Origin: Comamonadaceae bacterium
Lineage (GTDB): Bacteria; Pseudomonadota; Gammaproteobacteria; Burkholderiales; Burkholderiaceae_C
Length of the DNA: 64,000 nt
Assembly (NCBI GenBank): GCA_947450895.1
Contig: CANFWT010000008.1
Coordinates: 1-64,000 of the forward strand
Direction of reading: 5' to 3'
Of this stretch, positions 49,682 to 58,833 are shown one piece after another. The translations under genes and the position numbers were made by a program. The notes below the pieces were generated by a model, which was given only the letters and a program-made list of their open reading frames with translations, searched no databases and was not told the origin of the DNA. Within the stretch, counting starts at the first letter, position 1. Every line of letters begins with the position of its first letter.

Positions 49682-50731
49682 ATGACCTACCAAGCCCACG
49701 CCGACCGCTACCGCGGCGCCATGCCCTACCGCCGCTGCGGCCAAAGCGGCCTGCAACTGCCCGCCTTATCGCTGGGGCTGTGGCACAACTTTGGCGACGC
49801 CACACCCATGCAAACCCAGCGCGAGATGCTGTGCACCGCGTTTGATCTGGGCATCACCCACTTTGACCTGGCCAACAACTACGGGCCGCCCTACGGCAGC
49901 GCGGAGCGCAATTTTGGGGAGCACCTCAAGCGCGACTTCCGGCCCTACCGCGACGAACTTATCATCTCCAGCAAAGCCGGTTGGGACATGTGGCCCGGCC
50001 CCTACGGCCAAGGCGGTGGCTCGCGCAAGTATGTGCTGGCCAGCCTGGACCAGAGCTTGCAGCGCATGGGCCTGGACTATGTGGACATTTTTTACAGCCA
50101 CCGCTTTGACCCCGACACGCCGCTGGAAGAAACCATGGGCGCGCTGGCCAGCGCAGTCCAGCAGGGCAAGGCGCTGTATGTGGGCGTGAGCAGCTATTCG
50201 GCGCTCAAGACGCGCGAGGCCCACGCCATCCTCAAAAGCATGGGCGTGCAGGCGCTGATTCACCAGCCGTCCTACAGCCTGATGAACCGTTGGATTGAAG
50301 AAGACTTGCTCGACGCCTTGTCGGACACCGGCATGGGCTGCATTGCGTTTAGCGCACTGGCCCAGGGCCTGCTGAGCGACAAATACCTGCACGGCGTGCC
50401 TGCGGACGCCCGCATCAACCGACCGGGCGGCGGCTCTTTCACACCCGAACACCTGAGCGCGCACAACCTGCGCCACGTGGCTGCGCTCAACGACATCGCC
50501 CAGGCGCGCGGCCAAACGCTGGCGCAAATGGCGGTGGCCTGGGTGCTGCGCGATGCGCGGGTGACTTCGGCGCTGATTGGTGCCAGCCAGCCTGCGCAGA
50601 TCGTCGATCTGGCGGGGGCCATGAAGAATCTGGCGTTCACCGACTCCGAACTAGCAGCCATTGACCAGCAAGCGGTGGACGGCGGCATCAACCTGTGGCA
50701 GCGCCCCAGTACGGACCAGCGTCCGGCCTGA
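49682..50731 (+). CDS. Aldo-keto reductase, YghZ/Gpr-type
   Basis: 349 residues from the ATG at 49682. The barrel shows FDLANNYGPPYGSAE (catalytic Asp and Tyr), ISSKAGWDMWPGPYG (catalytic Lys) and SHRFDPDTPLEETM. These match the L-glyceraldehyde-3-phosphate reductase YghZ group, NADPH-dependent detoxifiers of small aldehydes. Convergent with ptsI (nine bases apart). Confidence 0.9.
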   Translation: MTYQAHADRYRGAMPYRRCGQSGLQLPALSLGLWHNFGDATPMQTQREMLCTAFDLGITHFDLANNYGPPYGSAERNFGEHLKRDFRPYRDELIISSKAGWDMWPGPYGQGGGSRKYVLASLDQSLQRMGLDYVDIFYSHRFDPDTPLEETMGALASAVQQGKALYVGVSSYSALKTREAHAILKSMGVQALIHQPSYSLMNRWIEEDLLDALSDTGMGCIAFSALAQGLLSDKYLHGVPADARINRPGGGSFTPEHLSAHNLRHVAALNDIAQARGQTLAQMAVAWVLRDARVTSALIGASQPAQIVDLAGAMKNLAFTDSELAAIDQQAVDGGINLWQRPSTDQRPA

Positions 50732-50740
50732 CTGCGCGCA

Positions 50741-52516
50741 TCAGCGCGCCGCCATCGCCAGGGCTGGGTTTTCGGCTTGCAGTACCCCCTGCGCCCACGG
50801 CGCGAGGCGTGTCGTGTCGGCGCGCAAGACCTCTTGCTTTACCGCCAAAATCTGCGCCGGATGCATGGAAAAACTGCGCAAGCCCATGCCCAGCAGCAGG
50901 CGGGTCAGACCGACATCACCGGCCATTTCGCCACACACGCTGACTCCTTTGCCCTGACTGCGGCACTCGGCAATGGTGGCGGCTACCAACTGCAACACCG
51001 CCGGATGCAAGGGGTCATACAGGTGCGCTACCGATTCGTCGGCACGGTCAATGGCCAAGGTGTACTGGATCAGGTCATTCGTGCCAATGGACAAGAAGTC
51101 AAAGTGCTTCAAAAACAATTTGAGTGTCAAGGCCGCCGCCGGTATCTCGATCATCGCGCCAATTTGCACCGCGCCATAGGCTTGGCCGCGTTTGTCCAGG
51201 GTGGCACGCGCCTGCGCAATATGACCCAGGGTTTGGTGAATTTCGCTGGCATGCGCCAGCATGGGCACTAGCAGATGCACCTGACCAAATGCAGCGGCGC
51301 GCAAAATGGCGCGCAGCTGGGTGAGAAACATCGCCGGATCTGCCAGACTCCAGCGGATCGCGCGCAAGCCCAAGGCCGGGTTCAGGTGCGCAGCTTCGTG
51401 CGTGCCGTGGTCCAGCGGTTTGTCGGCGCCTACGTCGACCGTACGGATCGTCACCGGTAAGCCCTGCATACCCTCGACGGCGCGCTTGTAGGCCTGGAAC
51501 TGCTCCTCCTCATCGGGCAATTGGCCGCGTCGGCCCATGAAAAGGAACTCGCTGCGGAACAACCCCACCCCCAGCGCGCCCGCCTGCAACGCACTTTGTG
51601 CGTCCTCTGGCATCTCGATATTGGCCAAGAGCTGAACTTTTTCACCGTCCAAGGTGACGGCTGGGGTGTGGCGCAGGCGCGATAGGCGGCCACGCTCAAG
51701 CTCGAGCTGGCGCTTTTTAAACCCGTACTCGGCCAGGATAATGGGCGAGGGATCGATGATCACCACGCCTGCGTCGCCATCGACGATGATCCAGTCGTCC
51801 TGGCGCACCAGTTGGCTGCAAGTGCGCGCGCCCACCACGGCGGGAATATCCATGCTGCGCGCCACAATGGCGGTGTGCGAAGTCTTGCCACCCACATCGG
51901 TCACGAAACCAGCGAATACGCTTTGTTTGAAGTGCAGCATGTCGGCAGGCGACAAGTCTTGGGCCACCAGCACCAGCGGCACATCCACGGTGTCGCCCAG
52001 CAACAGGTCTTGTTGCGATTGCCGGCGCCCGCTGCGTGCGGTGGGCACGACGATGGGCGAGGCCACGCCGCGCATGGCGCGCAGCACGCGCTCAACAATC
52101 TGCTCCATGTCGGCTTTGCGTTCACGAAAGTAAGCGTCTTCCATCTCGTCGAACTGGCGGCAGATAACTTCAAGCTGGGTGGTCAGCGCCCATTCGGCGT
52201 TGTACAGGCGGTCAACGATCCAGCCCTTGACACCGCTGATGAGCTCCACGTCCTGCAGCAGCATCAGATGCACGTCCAGCAAGGCACATAGTTCATGCGG
52301 CGCCTCTTTAGGGCCCATGTGGGTGATACTTTCCTGGAGCCGGTAGAGCTCGTCGATGACCGCATTGCGCCCTGTACGCAAGCGCTCTATCTCCTCGGGC
52401 ACCTCGTGGGGCTGAATAAAGTAATGTGCCACGTCCATCGGGCTGGACGCGACCAACACCGCACGGCCAATGGCCACGCCACGCGAAACTGCCAGTCCGT
52501 GAATGGAGATGGTCAT
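50741..52516 (-). CDS. ptsI: Phosphoenolpyruvate-protein phosphotransferase (PTS enzyme I)
   Basis: 591 residues from the ATG at 52516. The phosphorylated histidine lies in GGKTSHTAIVARS; the PEP-binding barrel follows (GLFRSEFLFMGR, FLSIGTNDLIQYTLA, VCGEMAGD with the catalytic cysteine). Transfers phosphate from PEP to HPr. With only EIIA-Man and HPr beside it and no EIIB/C, it fits a regulatory PTS. Confidence 0.97.
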   Translation of the reverse strand: MTISIHGLAVSRGVAIGRAVLVASSPMDVAHYFIQPHEVPEEIERLRTGRNAVIDELYRLQESITHMGPKEAPHELCALLDVHLMLLQDVELISGVKGWIVDRLYNAEWALTTQLEVICRQFDEMEDAYFRERKADMEQIVERVLRAMRGVASPIVVPTARSGRRQSQQDLLLGDTVDVPLVLVAQDLSPADMLHFKQSVFAGFVTDVGGKTSHTAIVARSMDIPAVVGARTCSQLVRQDDWIIVDGDAGVVIIDPSPIILAEYGFKKRQLELERGRLSRLRHTPAVTLDGEKVQLLANIEMPEDAQSALQAGALGVGLFRSEFLFMGRRGQLPDEEEQFQAYKRAVEGMQGLPVTIRTVDVGADKPLDHGTHEAAHLNPALGLRAIRWSLADPAMFLTQLRAILRAAAFGQVHLLVPMLAHASEIHQTLGHIAQARATLDKRGQAYGAVQIGAMIEIPAAALTLKLFLKHFDFLSIGTNDLIQYTLAIDRADESVAHLYDPLHPAVLQLVAATIAECRSQGKGVSVCGEMAGDVGLTRLLLGMGLRSFSMHPAQILAVKQEVLRADTTRLAPWAQGVLQAENPALAMAAR

Positions 52517-52535
52517 GGTGTGGCTCGGTAAGGGC

Positions 52536-52805
52536 TTATTCGCCTTCGCCGAAGCGGTCTGCGAACAGCGCCAACAGCGCATTCATCGCCTCTTGGGCGT
52601 TTTCGCCGTCGGTTTCAAGCAGCACCTCGGAACCCACGCCGGCGGCGAGCATCATCACGCCCATGATGCTTTTGGCATTGACCCTGCGCTCTCCCTTGGT
52701 GATCCATACGTCGCAGGGGAGGCTGCCCGCGAGCTTGGTCAGTTTGGCGGAGGCCCGCGCATGCAGACCCAGTCTATTGATGATGGTCGTGGTGGCTTGG
52801 ATCAT
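52536..52805 (-). CDS. ptsH: Phosphocarrier HPr
   Basis: 89 residues. The active histidine lies in RLGLHARAS (~H15) and the regulatory serine in NAKSIMGVM (~S46). Receives phosphate from EI and passes it on to EIIA. The gene begins inside the 3' end of the EIIA gene (32-bp overlap) and ends 19 bp before ptsI. Confidence 0.96.
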   Translation of the reverse strand: MIQATTTIINRLGLHARASAKLTKLAGSLPCDVWITKGERRVNAKSIMGVMMLAAGVGSEVLLETDGENAQEAMNALLALFADRFGEGE

Positions 52806-53220
52806 GGGGTTTTTTGGTTTGGTTGAGTGGCGCCGACACCGCCACTTGCATGATGCATTGTGTGCCGCCGGCCAAGGCGCGCGCTACCAGCAAATCCAAG
52901 GACTCGTGCCGGTAGTTGACGGTGCGCAGCAACATGGGCAGGTTCACGCCCGCTACCAGCTTGGAACGCACACCATCAACCAACTTTTGCGCCACGTTGC
53001 AGGGGGTAGCACCAAATACGTCGGTCAGCACCAGCACCGCCGGTGCATCCATTTGAGCCACCATGGTCGTGGCCACAGCCAACGTGCTGTCGGGTGGCTC
53101 ATTGGCTTGGACGTCCAGCGCACGCAGGCTGTGCTCCACTTCAGGAAACACATGCAACACGCAGGCGCGCAGCGCACTGGCCAGCGGTGCATGGGCGATG
53201 ATAAGAATAGCGATGGTCAT
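52774..53220 (-). CDS. PTS EIIA-Man-type regulatory protein
   Basis: 148 residues, EIIA-Man fold. The phospho-accepting histidine is in LIIAHAPLASAL (~H10); VLTDVFGATPCNVA is a family motif. No EIIB or EIIC follows, so it is likely a regulator, as in related betaproteobacteria where this PTS influences storage polymers; role here is inference. The extra C-terminal His/Pro tail results from overlap with ptsH. Confidence 0.9.
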   Translation of the reverse strand: MTIAILIIAHAPLASALRACVLHVFPEVEHSLRALDVQANEPPDSTLAVATTMVAQMDAPAVLVLTDVFGATPCNVAQKLVDGVRSKLVAGVNLPMLLRTVNYRHESLDLLVARALAGGTQCIMQVAVSAPLNQTKKPHDPSHHDHHQ

Positions 53221-54551
53221 GGCGCGGCGGGTGCAGGGTGGGCTGGATTATGGCTGTTTGCCCGCAGCAAATGCAGGTAAGCCGCCAGTGCGCACAGGGC
53301 GTAGACACCAACGGCACCCTGGTAGCTCGCGCCCGTCGGCCAGCCCAGGGCACGCAGGCCATCAATCATCAAGCCAATGCCCCACTGCACAGCAAACACC
53401 CCGCTGAAAATAAGCAGGTTAAAAGCCGACAGGGCGCGACCCGCCAAGGCCGGGGGAAAAGCCATTCCAACAGCCGGCTGCGCGAGCGTACCGACGGTGC
53501 CCGTGACACAAAACAGCGCCCAGACCAGCCCCGTGTAGGCGCCCACACGGCTGCCGGCGCATGCCATCAGCGCCAGCAACGCAAGGTGGACTGGCAAACC
53601 CCAGGCCATCAGCCGCTGTGCACGCCAGCCCTGACGTGCCAACCACGGGTTGACCCAACCCCAGAGCAAAAAAGCCACCATCATCGCCACGTTGAGCCAG
53701 AACATGACATTGGATGCAGCCTCCGCAGAAAAGCCCGCTACGTTGACCATCCATGGTGCGGCCCACAAGGTCTGAATGGCCACCATACCGCCATAGCCGA
53801 CAAACCCAAAGGGCGCCAGGCTGCGAAAAAACGGGTCACGCCACACCGCGCCGTAACCGCTGCTGGCCGCGCCCGTTGCCAACGATGGCTGCGGATTTGC
53901 AAGCACCGGGCGCATGGATGTCGACACCGCTCCCGTGCCCGGCTGCGCTACAGCTTGCGGCAATGGGGCTTCGCCAGGCACCTGCCAGCCAATCAAAACC
54001 ATAGACACCGCCAGCAACACGCCCAACAACAGAAACAGGCCGCGCCAGCCAAGGAGAGGCAGCAGCCACTGTACCGGCAAAGTCGATGCGACCATGCCCA
54101 GTGCGCCCGTCATCAGCATCCAGGAACTCGCACGCATTTGCGCCCCGGGGGCATACCAACGACGGTAGCTTGTCAAGGGCGCCATCAGGCAGGCACTGAC
54201 GCCCACGCCACACAACATGCGGCCGATCAGCAGTTCGGCAAACCCTGTGGCCTGCGCGAAGGCAATGCAAGCCAGCACCGCCACCGTCAAAAAACCCAGC
54301 AGCACACGCTTGGGGCCCAGCCGGTCCAACCACGTGCCCAGCGGCAACTGGGTCAGCGCGAAACCAAAAAAATACCCCCCCGCCAACAGCCCCAAATCCG
54401 CGGCGCTCAGGGCAAACTCCCGCACCAGCGTGGGCGCCAGCGTGGCGGTCACGGCCCGAATCAGCGTTGACAAAAAATAGGCCAACGCAAACGCCAGAAA
54501 CAGCACCACAGCGCGGCGGCGCGACAGCGGCACAAAAGGGGTTGGGCTCAT
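53217..54551 (-). CDS. MFS transporter
   Basis: 444 residues with about 12 hydrophobic segments. The motif A region LGTWLDRLGPKRVLLG lies between the second and third segments. Central cytoplasmic loop near 205-230 is Pro/Ser-rich. Inner-membrane exporter or importer of unknown substrate. Its stop overlaps the EIIA start by four bases, and its start overlaps the lipoprotein stop. Confidence 0.87.
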   Translation of the reverse strand: MSPTPFVPLSRRRAVVLFLAFALAYFLSTLIRAVTATLAPTLVREFALSAADLGLLAGGYFFGFALTQLPLGTWLDRLGPKRVLLGFLTVAVLACIAFAQATGFAELLIGRMLCGVGVSACLMAPLTSYRRWYAPGAQMRASSWMLMTGALGMVASTLPVQWLLPLLGWRGLFLLLGVLLAVSMVLIGWQVPGEAPLPQAVAQPGTGAVSTSMRPVLANPQPSLATGAASSGYGAVWRDPFFRSLAPFGFVGYGGMVAIQTLWAAPWMVNVAGFSAEAASNVMFWLNVAMMVAFLLWGWVNPWLARQGWRAQRLMAWGLPVHLALLALMACAGSRVGAYTGLVWALFCVTGTVGTLAQPAVGMAFPPALAGRALSAFNLLIFSGVFAVQWGIGLMIDGLRALGWPTGASYQGAVGVYALCALAAYLHLLRANSHNPAHPAPAAP

Positions 54552-55054
54552 GGGAGGCGGACTCCGGCGAAAAAAGGTTCCGTCAATTCTTGGGTCAGGC
54601 GCGGCGCGTAGACCGCCAGCTGCACCAATTCACCGCCCGTGGTCAGCCATGCCAGGCGCGCCTGCACCGGGCGACCATCCGCACCCTGGCCTTGGGCGCT
54701 GATGGCGCGCATCGCAGAATTTGGGGCCCCGGCTATGGCCAGTGGCTGCTGCAGGCCAGGCTGCGAGCGCATTTGCTGCAAACTGGCCGCTTGCCACTGC
54801 GCTTGCAGTACCCCCGCGTCCACGCCATCAGGCACCCGCACCAGGCTCACAGCGAAAAGCGCGCCATCGGCTTCGCAACCCACCATTTCCATCGCTACCG
54901 AGTACGCGCCCAGCGGCACCGTGCGCTGTCCGCGGTCTGGCTTGCAGGGCAAGGTAACGCTGTGCTCGCCCAGGGTGACGCTGCGCCAATTGAGCGCCGG
55001 GCTGCACGCCACCGCCGCCAGTACCCAAAAAATGGCCAGCGGCCATGCGGCCAT
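54548..55054 (-). CDS. Predicted lipoprotein of unknown function
   Basis: 168 residues from the ATG at 55054; a GTG further upstream is possible. The N-terminus MAAWPLAIFWVLAAVACS looks like a lipoprotein signal with Cys at ~17. The remainder (SVTLPCKPDRGQRTVPLGAYSVAMEMVGCEADG) has two cysteines that could pair. No family recognised. Four-base overlap with the MFS gene suggests co-expression. Confidence 0.65.
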   Translation of the reverse strand: MAAWPLAIFWVLAAVACSPALNWRSVTLGEHSVTLPCKPDRGQRTVPLGAYSVAMEMVGCEADGALFAVSLVRVPDGVDAGVLQAQWQAASLQQMRSQPGLQQPLAIAGAPNSAMRAISAQGQGADGRPVQARLAWLTTGGELVQLAVYAPRLTQELTEPFFAGVRLP

Positions 55055-55330
55055 GCGCGCGGTGACTGCGCTTGCAGCGCTGCGGCAAAAAAGCCACTTC
55101 ACGGGGCAACCTTCACCAGCTTGCGCCGATATTTCGCACTGCAAACCACTGCGCCACACCCTCTTGTCCAACGTCCCATCGCCTGCCTTTTCTTTCATTC
55201 GCACCCAATTGCGAGCAGCCCCATGTTATCTGCCGGCCGCACAACCAGCGCGAGCGGGCCGGTCGGGGAAGCTCGTTACGATCAAGCCCCACTTCAACAC
55301 GCCCCTACAGGGCTTCAAAGGAAACAAAAC

Positions 55331-55711
55331 ATGTTCAGTCACATCATGCTGGGTGTTAGCGATTTGGCTCGGTCGCAGAGGTTTTACGACGCGCTCTTGG
55401 GCACCCTGGGTGTGGGACCCGGGGTGGCCAACAAAAACCGGTTTTTCTACCGCAGCCCCAGCGGTACGTTTGCGATCACAACGCCTATCAATGGCGAGCC
55501 CGCAAGCCACGGCAACGGCAGCACCATCGGCTTTGCCATGCAGTCTGTCCAGGAGTGCGAAGCATTCCATGCTGCGGGCATTGCCAACGGCGGCACCACC
55601 TGCGAAGACCCCCCGGGTTTGCGCGAAGGCCCGACAGGCAGCCTCTACCTGGCCTATCTGCGCGACCCCGATGGCAACAAGATTTGCGGTTTGTACCGGG
55701 TACCGAAATAA
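55331..55711 (+). CDS. VOC-family (glyoxalase/dioxygenase fold) protein
   Basis: 126 residues, ATG preceded by AAGGA. The N-terminal MFSHIMLGVSDLARSQRFYDALLG and the C-terminal LRDPDGNKICGLYR are a paired beta-alpha-beta-beta-beta fold. Metal-binding His is at H4 and Asp/Glu near the second half. Possible dioxygenase or antibiotic-resistance-like activity; substrate unknown. Upstream spacer 55055-55330 shows no gene. Confidence 0.87.
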   Translation: MFSHIMLGVSDLARSQRFYDALLGTLGVGPGVANKNRFFYRSPSGTFAITTPINGEPASHGNGSTIGFAMQSVQECEAFHAAGIANGGTTCEDPPGLREGPTGSLYLAYLRDPDGNKICGLYRVPK

Positions 55712-55773
55712 GGCGTGTACTACCCACACCTTCAACACGATGGCGTCGACCTGGGTTGGATTTGGCTGGGCGC

Positions 55774-56544
55774 TCAGCGTGCCAGCGCCGGGTACAGTTT
55801 TGACGCAAGCGCCAGCAGCACTGCAAAAACCGCAAGCATGATGGCAAAGCTCAGTTGCATGTCGTAGCCGTGGTGGCCGCCCACCACCATGGCGCCACGC
55901 AGCACATCGACCAAATAGGTCAGCGGGTTGAGCGCGGCGATGGACTGGAGCCAGTCGGGCATGAGTTCGAGCGGGTAAAGCGCGTTGGAGGCAAAAAACA
56001 AGGGCATGGTCAGGACCTGGCCAATGCCCATAAAGCGCTCGCGCGTCTTCACTACACAGGCAATGACCAGCGAGAAGGTGGAAAAAATGCACGAGCCCAA
56101 AAAAACGCCTGCTGCCACCGTAAGAATGGGTAACAGTTCCCATCGAATGCCTACCTTGAGCGCAATGGCCACCAGGTACACCACGACCGCTTGTACCAGC
56201 CCGCGCAGCCCGGCGGTAACAGCCTTGCCCAGCACCAGCGCGCTGCGGTGGGCAGGAGTCACCAACAGCTTGTGCACGATGCCGAAGTCGCGTTCCCAAA
56301 TGATGGCGATGCCATAAAAAATGGCGCTAAAGAGCACGCTCTGCGCCAGGATGCCTGGCGCCATGTAATCCAGGTAACGCAAGTCGCCAGTCGGCACGCC
56401 GCGCACCTGGCTAAACACCTGCCCGAACACCGCCAGCCACAGCACCGGCTGCACCGCGCGCGACAGCAGATCGGCGGGGTCGCGCAGCAGTTTGCGCAGC
56501 TCGGCTTGGGCCACGGCGACGGTCTCGTAAAAAAAAGCAACCAT
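55774..56544 (-). CDS. ABC-2-type transporter permease
   Basis: 256 residues from the ATG at 56544. Six hydrophobic segments; LLRDPADLLSRAVQPVLWLAVFG and FASNALYPLELMPDWLQSIAALNPLTYLVDVLRG are the ABC-2 signatures of drug-exporter permeases such as DrrB. Forms an exporter with the ATPase encoded 16 bp upstream. Substrate unknown. Confidence 0.9.
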   Translation of the reverse strand: MVAFFYETVAVAQAELRKLLRDPADLLSRAVQPVLWLAVFGQVFSQVRGVPTGDLRYLDYMAPGILAQSVLFSAIFYGIAIIWERDFGIVHKLLVTPAHRSALVLGKAVTAGLRGLVQAVVVYLVAIALKVGIRWELLPILTVAAGVFLGSCIFSTFSLVIACVVKTRERFMGIGQVLTMPLFFASNALYPLELMPDWLQSIAALNPLTYLVDVLRGAMVVGGHHGYDMQLSFAIMLAVFAVLLALASKLYPALAR

Positions 56545-56560
56545 CCGTTTGCGTCTGCCC

Positions 56561-57373
56561 TTAACCCCGGCGCATGGCCGCGTACCGGCTGTCGCGCACA
56601 TCGCGGTAATGCCCGGTTTGCTCCAATACCGCACCGCTGAAATGGGCAAACACCTCATTGAGGCTGGCGTCTGCACCCACCTGCGCCTTGAGTTGCGCGG
56701 GCGGCCCTACCGAGGCCAGTTGCCCCCGGTGCAAAATGGCCAGCGCGTCGCACAAATAGTCCGCCTCTTCCATGTCGTGGGTGCTGAGCAGAATGGTCAC
56801 GCCCATGGCTTGGCGCAATTGCAACAGCCGCTCCCACACGGTGCGCCGGGCCATCGGGTCCAGGCCAATGGTGGGCTCATCCAGAAACAGCACTTCGGGG
56901 TAATGCAAGGTGGCCTGCGCAATTTCCAGGCGTCGCACCATGCCGCCAGACAGTGTGCGCACCAAATGCGTCGCCATCGTTTCAATACCCGCCAAGGCCA
57001 GCGCCTCTTGCACGCGGCGCGTGCGCAAGCCACCGCGCAGGCCATAAAGGCGCGCGGACAACTCCAAGTTTTCTCGCGCTGTCAGAGCACCGTCGGCCGA
57101 TAGCAACTGCGGCACGTAGCCAATGCGCCTACGCACCTCCAGCGCGTGCGTGGCCACGTCAAAGCCTGCCACCGTCGCCGACCCCGAAGTGGCGTCTAGT
57201 AGGGTGGTGAGAATTTTGATGGCCGTGCTCTTGCCCGCGCCGTTGGGGCCGAGCAGTCCGAAGACCTGCCCGCGCTCCACCGTCAAATTGAGATCCTTCA
57301 GAGCCGTGAAATCGCCAAAGCGCCGCGTGAGATGGCTGGTTTGGATGGTCGCGGGGACCGCGCTGCTTGTCAT
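56561..57373 (-). CDS. ABC transporter ATP-binding protein, DrrA-type
   Basis: 270 residues. Walker A GPNGAGKST, signature LSGGMVRRLEIA, Walker B LFLDEPTIGLD and the H-loop STHD are complete. A C-terminal extension of ~50 residues follows the ABC core. Partner of the permease directly downstream. The leader region carries the structured element described separately. Confidence 0.92.
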   Translation of the reverse strand: MTSSAVPATIQTSHLTRRFGDFTALKDLNLTVERGQVFGLLGPNGAGKSTAIKILTTLLDATSGSATVAGFDVATHALEVRRRIGYVPQLLSADGALTARENLELSARLYGLRGGLRTRRVQEALALAGIETMATHLVRTLSGGMVRRLEIAQATLHYPEVLFLDEPTIGLDPMARRTVWERLLQLRQAMGVTILLSTHDMEEADYLCDALAILHRGQLASVGPPAQLKAQVGADASLNEVFAHFSGAVLEQTGHYRDVRDSRYAAMRRG

Positions 57374-57574
57374 CAGCGCATCCTAGGCATCGGCACGCCC
57401 TCGGACCCGGACTTGGATCAAAACAAGGTCCATTCGCATCCATGCTTGCACGGCGGCAGTGCCACGCTGAAGGGCAGGCCGTGCGAGCAGCATGCCCGCA
57501 CAGCGCTTTGCACCGGCAGCATAGTCTGTGAGCAGCGTCAATTTCTTTACGCCCGCCCGTCCTACAGTCAAGGC

Positions 57575-57760
57575 GTGTCTTGGAGGAATGGCAAAGCCGG
57601 ACCGAAAAGGCACACGAGCTGAGGGGGTTGATGCTTCAACCGAGTTCCGGTGTTCGACACCAGGACAAGGATGGGAACGTCCCTCAGACGTGCCGAGCTG
57701 ACCCCTTGGCATGGGATTCCCGCCACACCGCCAGCCCGTCAAACGGCTGGCGGGTCTGTT
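57575..57760 (+). ncRNA. Candidate structured RNA in the xerC-exporter spacer
   Basis: No coding sequence is evident in 57374-57806. Bases 57609-57694 fold into nested helices: GGCAC/GTGCC, then CTGAGGG/CCCTCAG closing a junction of two arms, GGTTGA-TGCT-TCAACC and GTTCC/GGAAC enclosing GGTG-TTCGA-CACC. A terminator-like hairpin follows at 57728-57753 with a T-rich tail on the plus strand, which favours a stand-alone plus-strand transcript. On the minus strand it would instead be the exporter leader. It matches no family I recall. Ends are approximate. Confidence 0.45.
57728..57753 (+). terminator. Strong stem-loop after the candidate RNA
   Basis: CCGCCAGCC and GGCTGGCGG form a perfect 9-bp stem with an eight-base loop. 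GTCTGTTTCT follows on the plus strand, so termination fits that strand better. Confidence 0.55.
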
Positions 57761-57806
57761 TCTGGGGTTCAAATCGCTGCGCCCGTTCCCCGGCCTTAGG
57801 TTCCGG

Positions 57807-58820
57807 TCAATCGCCACCCCTCTTCATTTTCGCCCGGGGATGCGCAGCGTCATAGGCTTTGGCCAGGTGCTGGAAATCGAGGCGCGTGTAGACCTGGGTG
57901 GTGCTGATGTTGGCGTGGCCCAACAGCTCTTGCACGCCGCGCAGATCGCTGCTGGACTGCAGCACGTGGCTGGCAAAGGAGTGGCGCAGCATGTGCGGGT
58001 GCACCGGCGTGGCCATGCCGGCTTGCAGGCTGCGCCGTTGCAGGCGCTGCCAGACCGACTGCGCTGTCAAGCGCGTGCCATGGCGCCCCTGAAACAGCGC
58101 GGCGGATGCGTCGGCACTGCGCGCCTGCGCTGCCGTAAGTCCTGGGGAGGCCAGCGGCGCACCGGGGCCGCGCAGGGCCAGCCAGCGCTCCAACGCGCGC
58201 AAGGCGGTGGCACCCACGGGCACGCTGCGCCGCTTGGACCCCTTGCCCAGCACATGGGCCTCGGCGGCGTGCATGTCGATCCAGCCCCTGGCCTGCGGGC
58301 TGGCCACCACGTCCAGGCCCACCATTTCGCCCACGCGCAAGCCGCTGCCGTAGAGCAGCTCCACCATGGCGCAGTCGCGCGCCTCCAGCCAGGCGGTGTC
58401 GTCGCTGGCAAAGTCGGCAAACTGCACCGCATCGTCCACGCCCAAAGCTTTGGGCAGGGGCTTGGGCGCCTTGGGCGAGCGCACGTCTTGCACTGGGTTG
58501 CTGTCCACCAAGCCCTGGCGGCCCAGCCAGGCGTAGAAGCCGCGCCAGCCGCTCAAGATCAAGGCGATGCCGCGCCCACTGCGCCCGCCGCTGTGCATGG
58601 CGGCGACCCAGCGTCGGATGTGGTGGTTTTTGACGTCCAGTAGCGCAAGACCTTTTCCCGCCACGCTCATGCCAGCGGGGCTGGAGGCCGCCGCCGCAAA
58701 ATTTTGCAGCTTGGCCAGGTCCAACGCATACAGCTCCACGGTGCGCGCGGCCAGGCGCTTTTCCACCCGCACGTGCTCTAGATAGGCCTCAATCAGCGCG
58801 CTGTCGGTGTGCACGGGCAA
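57807..58820 (-). CDS. xerC: Tyrosine recombinase XerC
   Basis: 337 residues. N-terminal SAM-like core-binding domain (LEHVRVEKRLAARTVELYALDL) and C-terminal catalytic domain with the full set: Arg in GSGLRVGE, Lys in GKGSKRRSVPV, HMLRHSFASH, LGHANISTT and the nucleophilic Tyr in TQVYTRL. Resolves chromosome dimers with XerD at dif. Follows DUF484 and dapF in the usual order. Confidence 0.93.
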   Translation of the reverse strand: MPVHTDSALIEAYLEHVRVEKRLAARTVELYALDLAKLQNFAAAASSPAGMSVAGKGLALLDVKNHHIRRWVAAMHSGGRSGRGIALILSGWRGFYAWLGRQGLVDSNPVQDVRSPKAPKPLPKALGVDDAVQFADFASDDTAWLEARDCAMVELLYGSGLRVGEMVGLDVVASPQARGWIDMHAAEAHVLGKGSKRRSVPVGATALRALERWLALRGPGAPLASPGLTAAQARSADASAALFQGRHGTRLTAQSVWQRLQRRSLQAGMATPVHPHMLRHSFASHVLQSSSDLRGVQELLGHANISTTQVYTRLDFQHLAKAYDAAHPRAKMKRGGD

Positions 58821-58833
58821 GCGCTGAACAATG

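Noticed and set aside
57575-57700. Identification of the structured element as tRNA-Sec, 4.5S RNA, tmRNA or a guanidine riboswitch
   Set aside because: The T-arm geometry, GGAAGG-type SRP loop and tmRNA ends are missing; the short match to a guanidine-III string is not supported by its pseudoknot.
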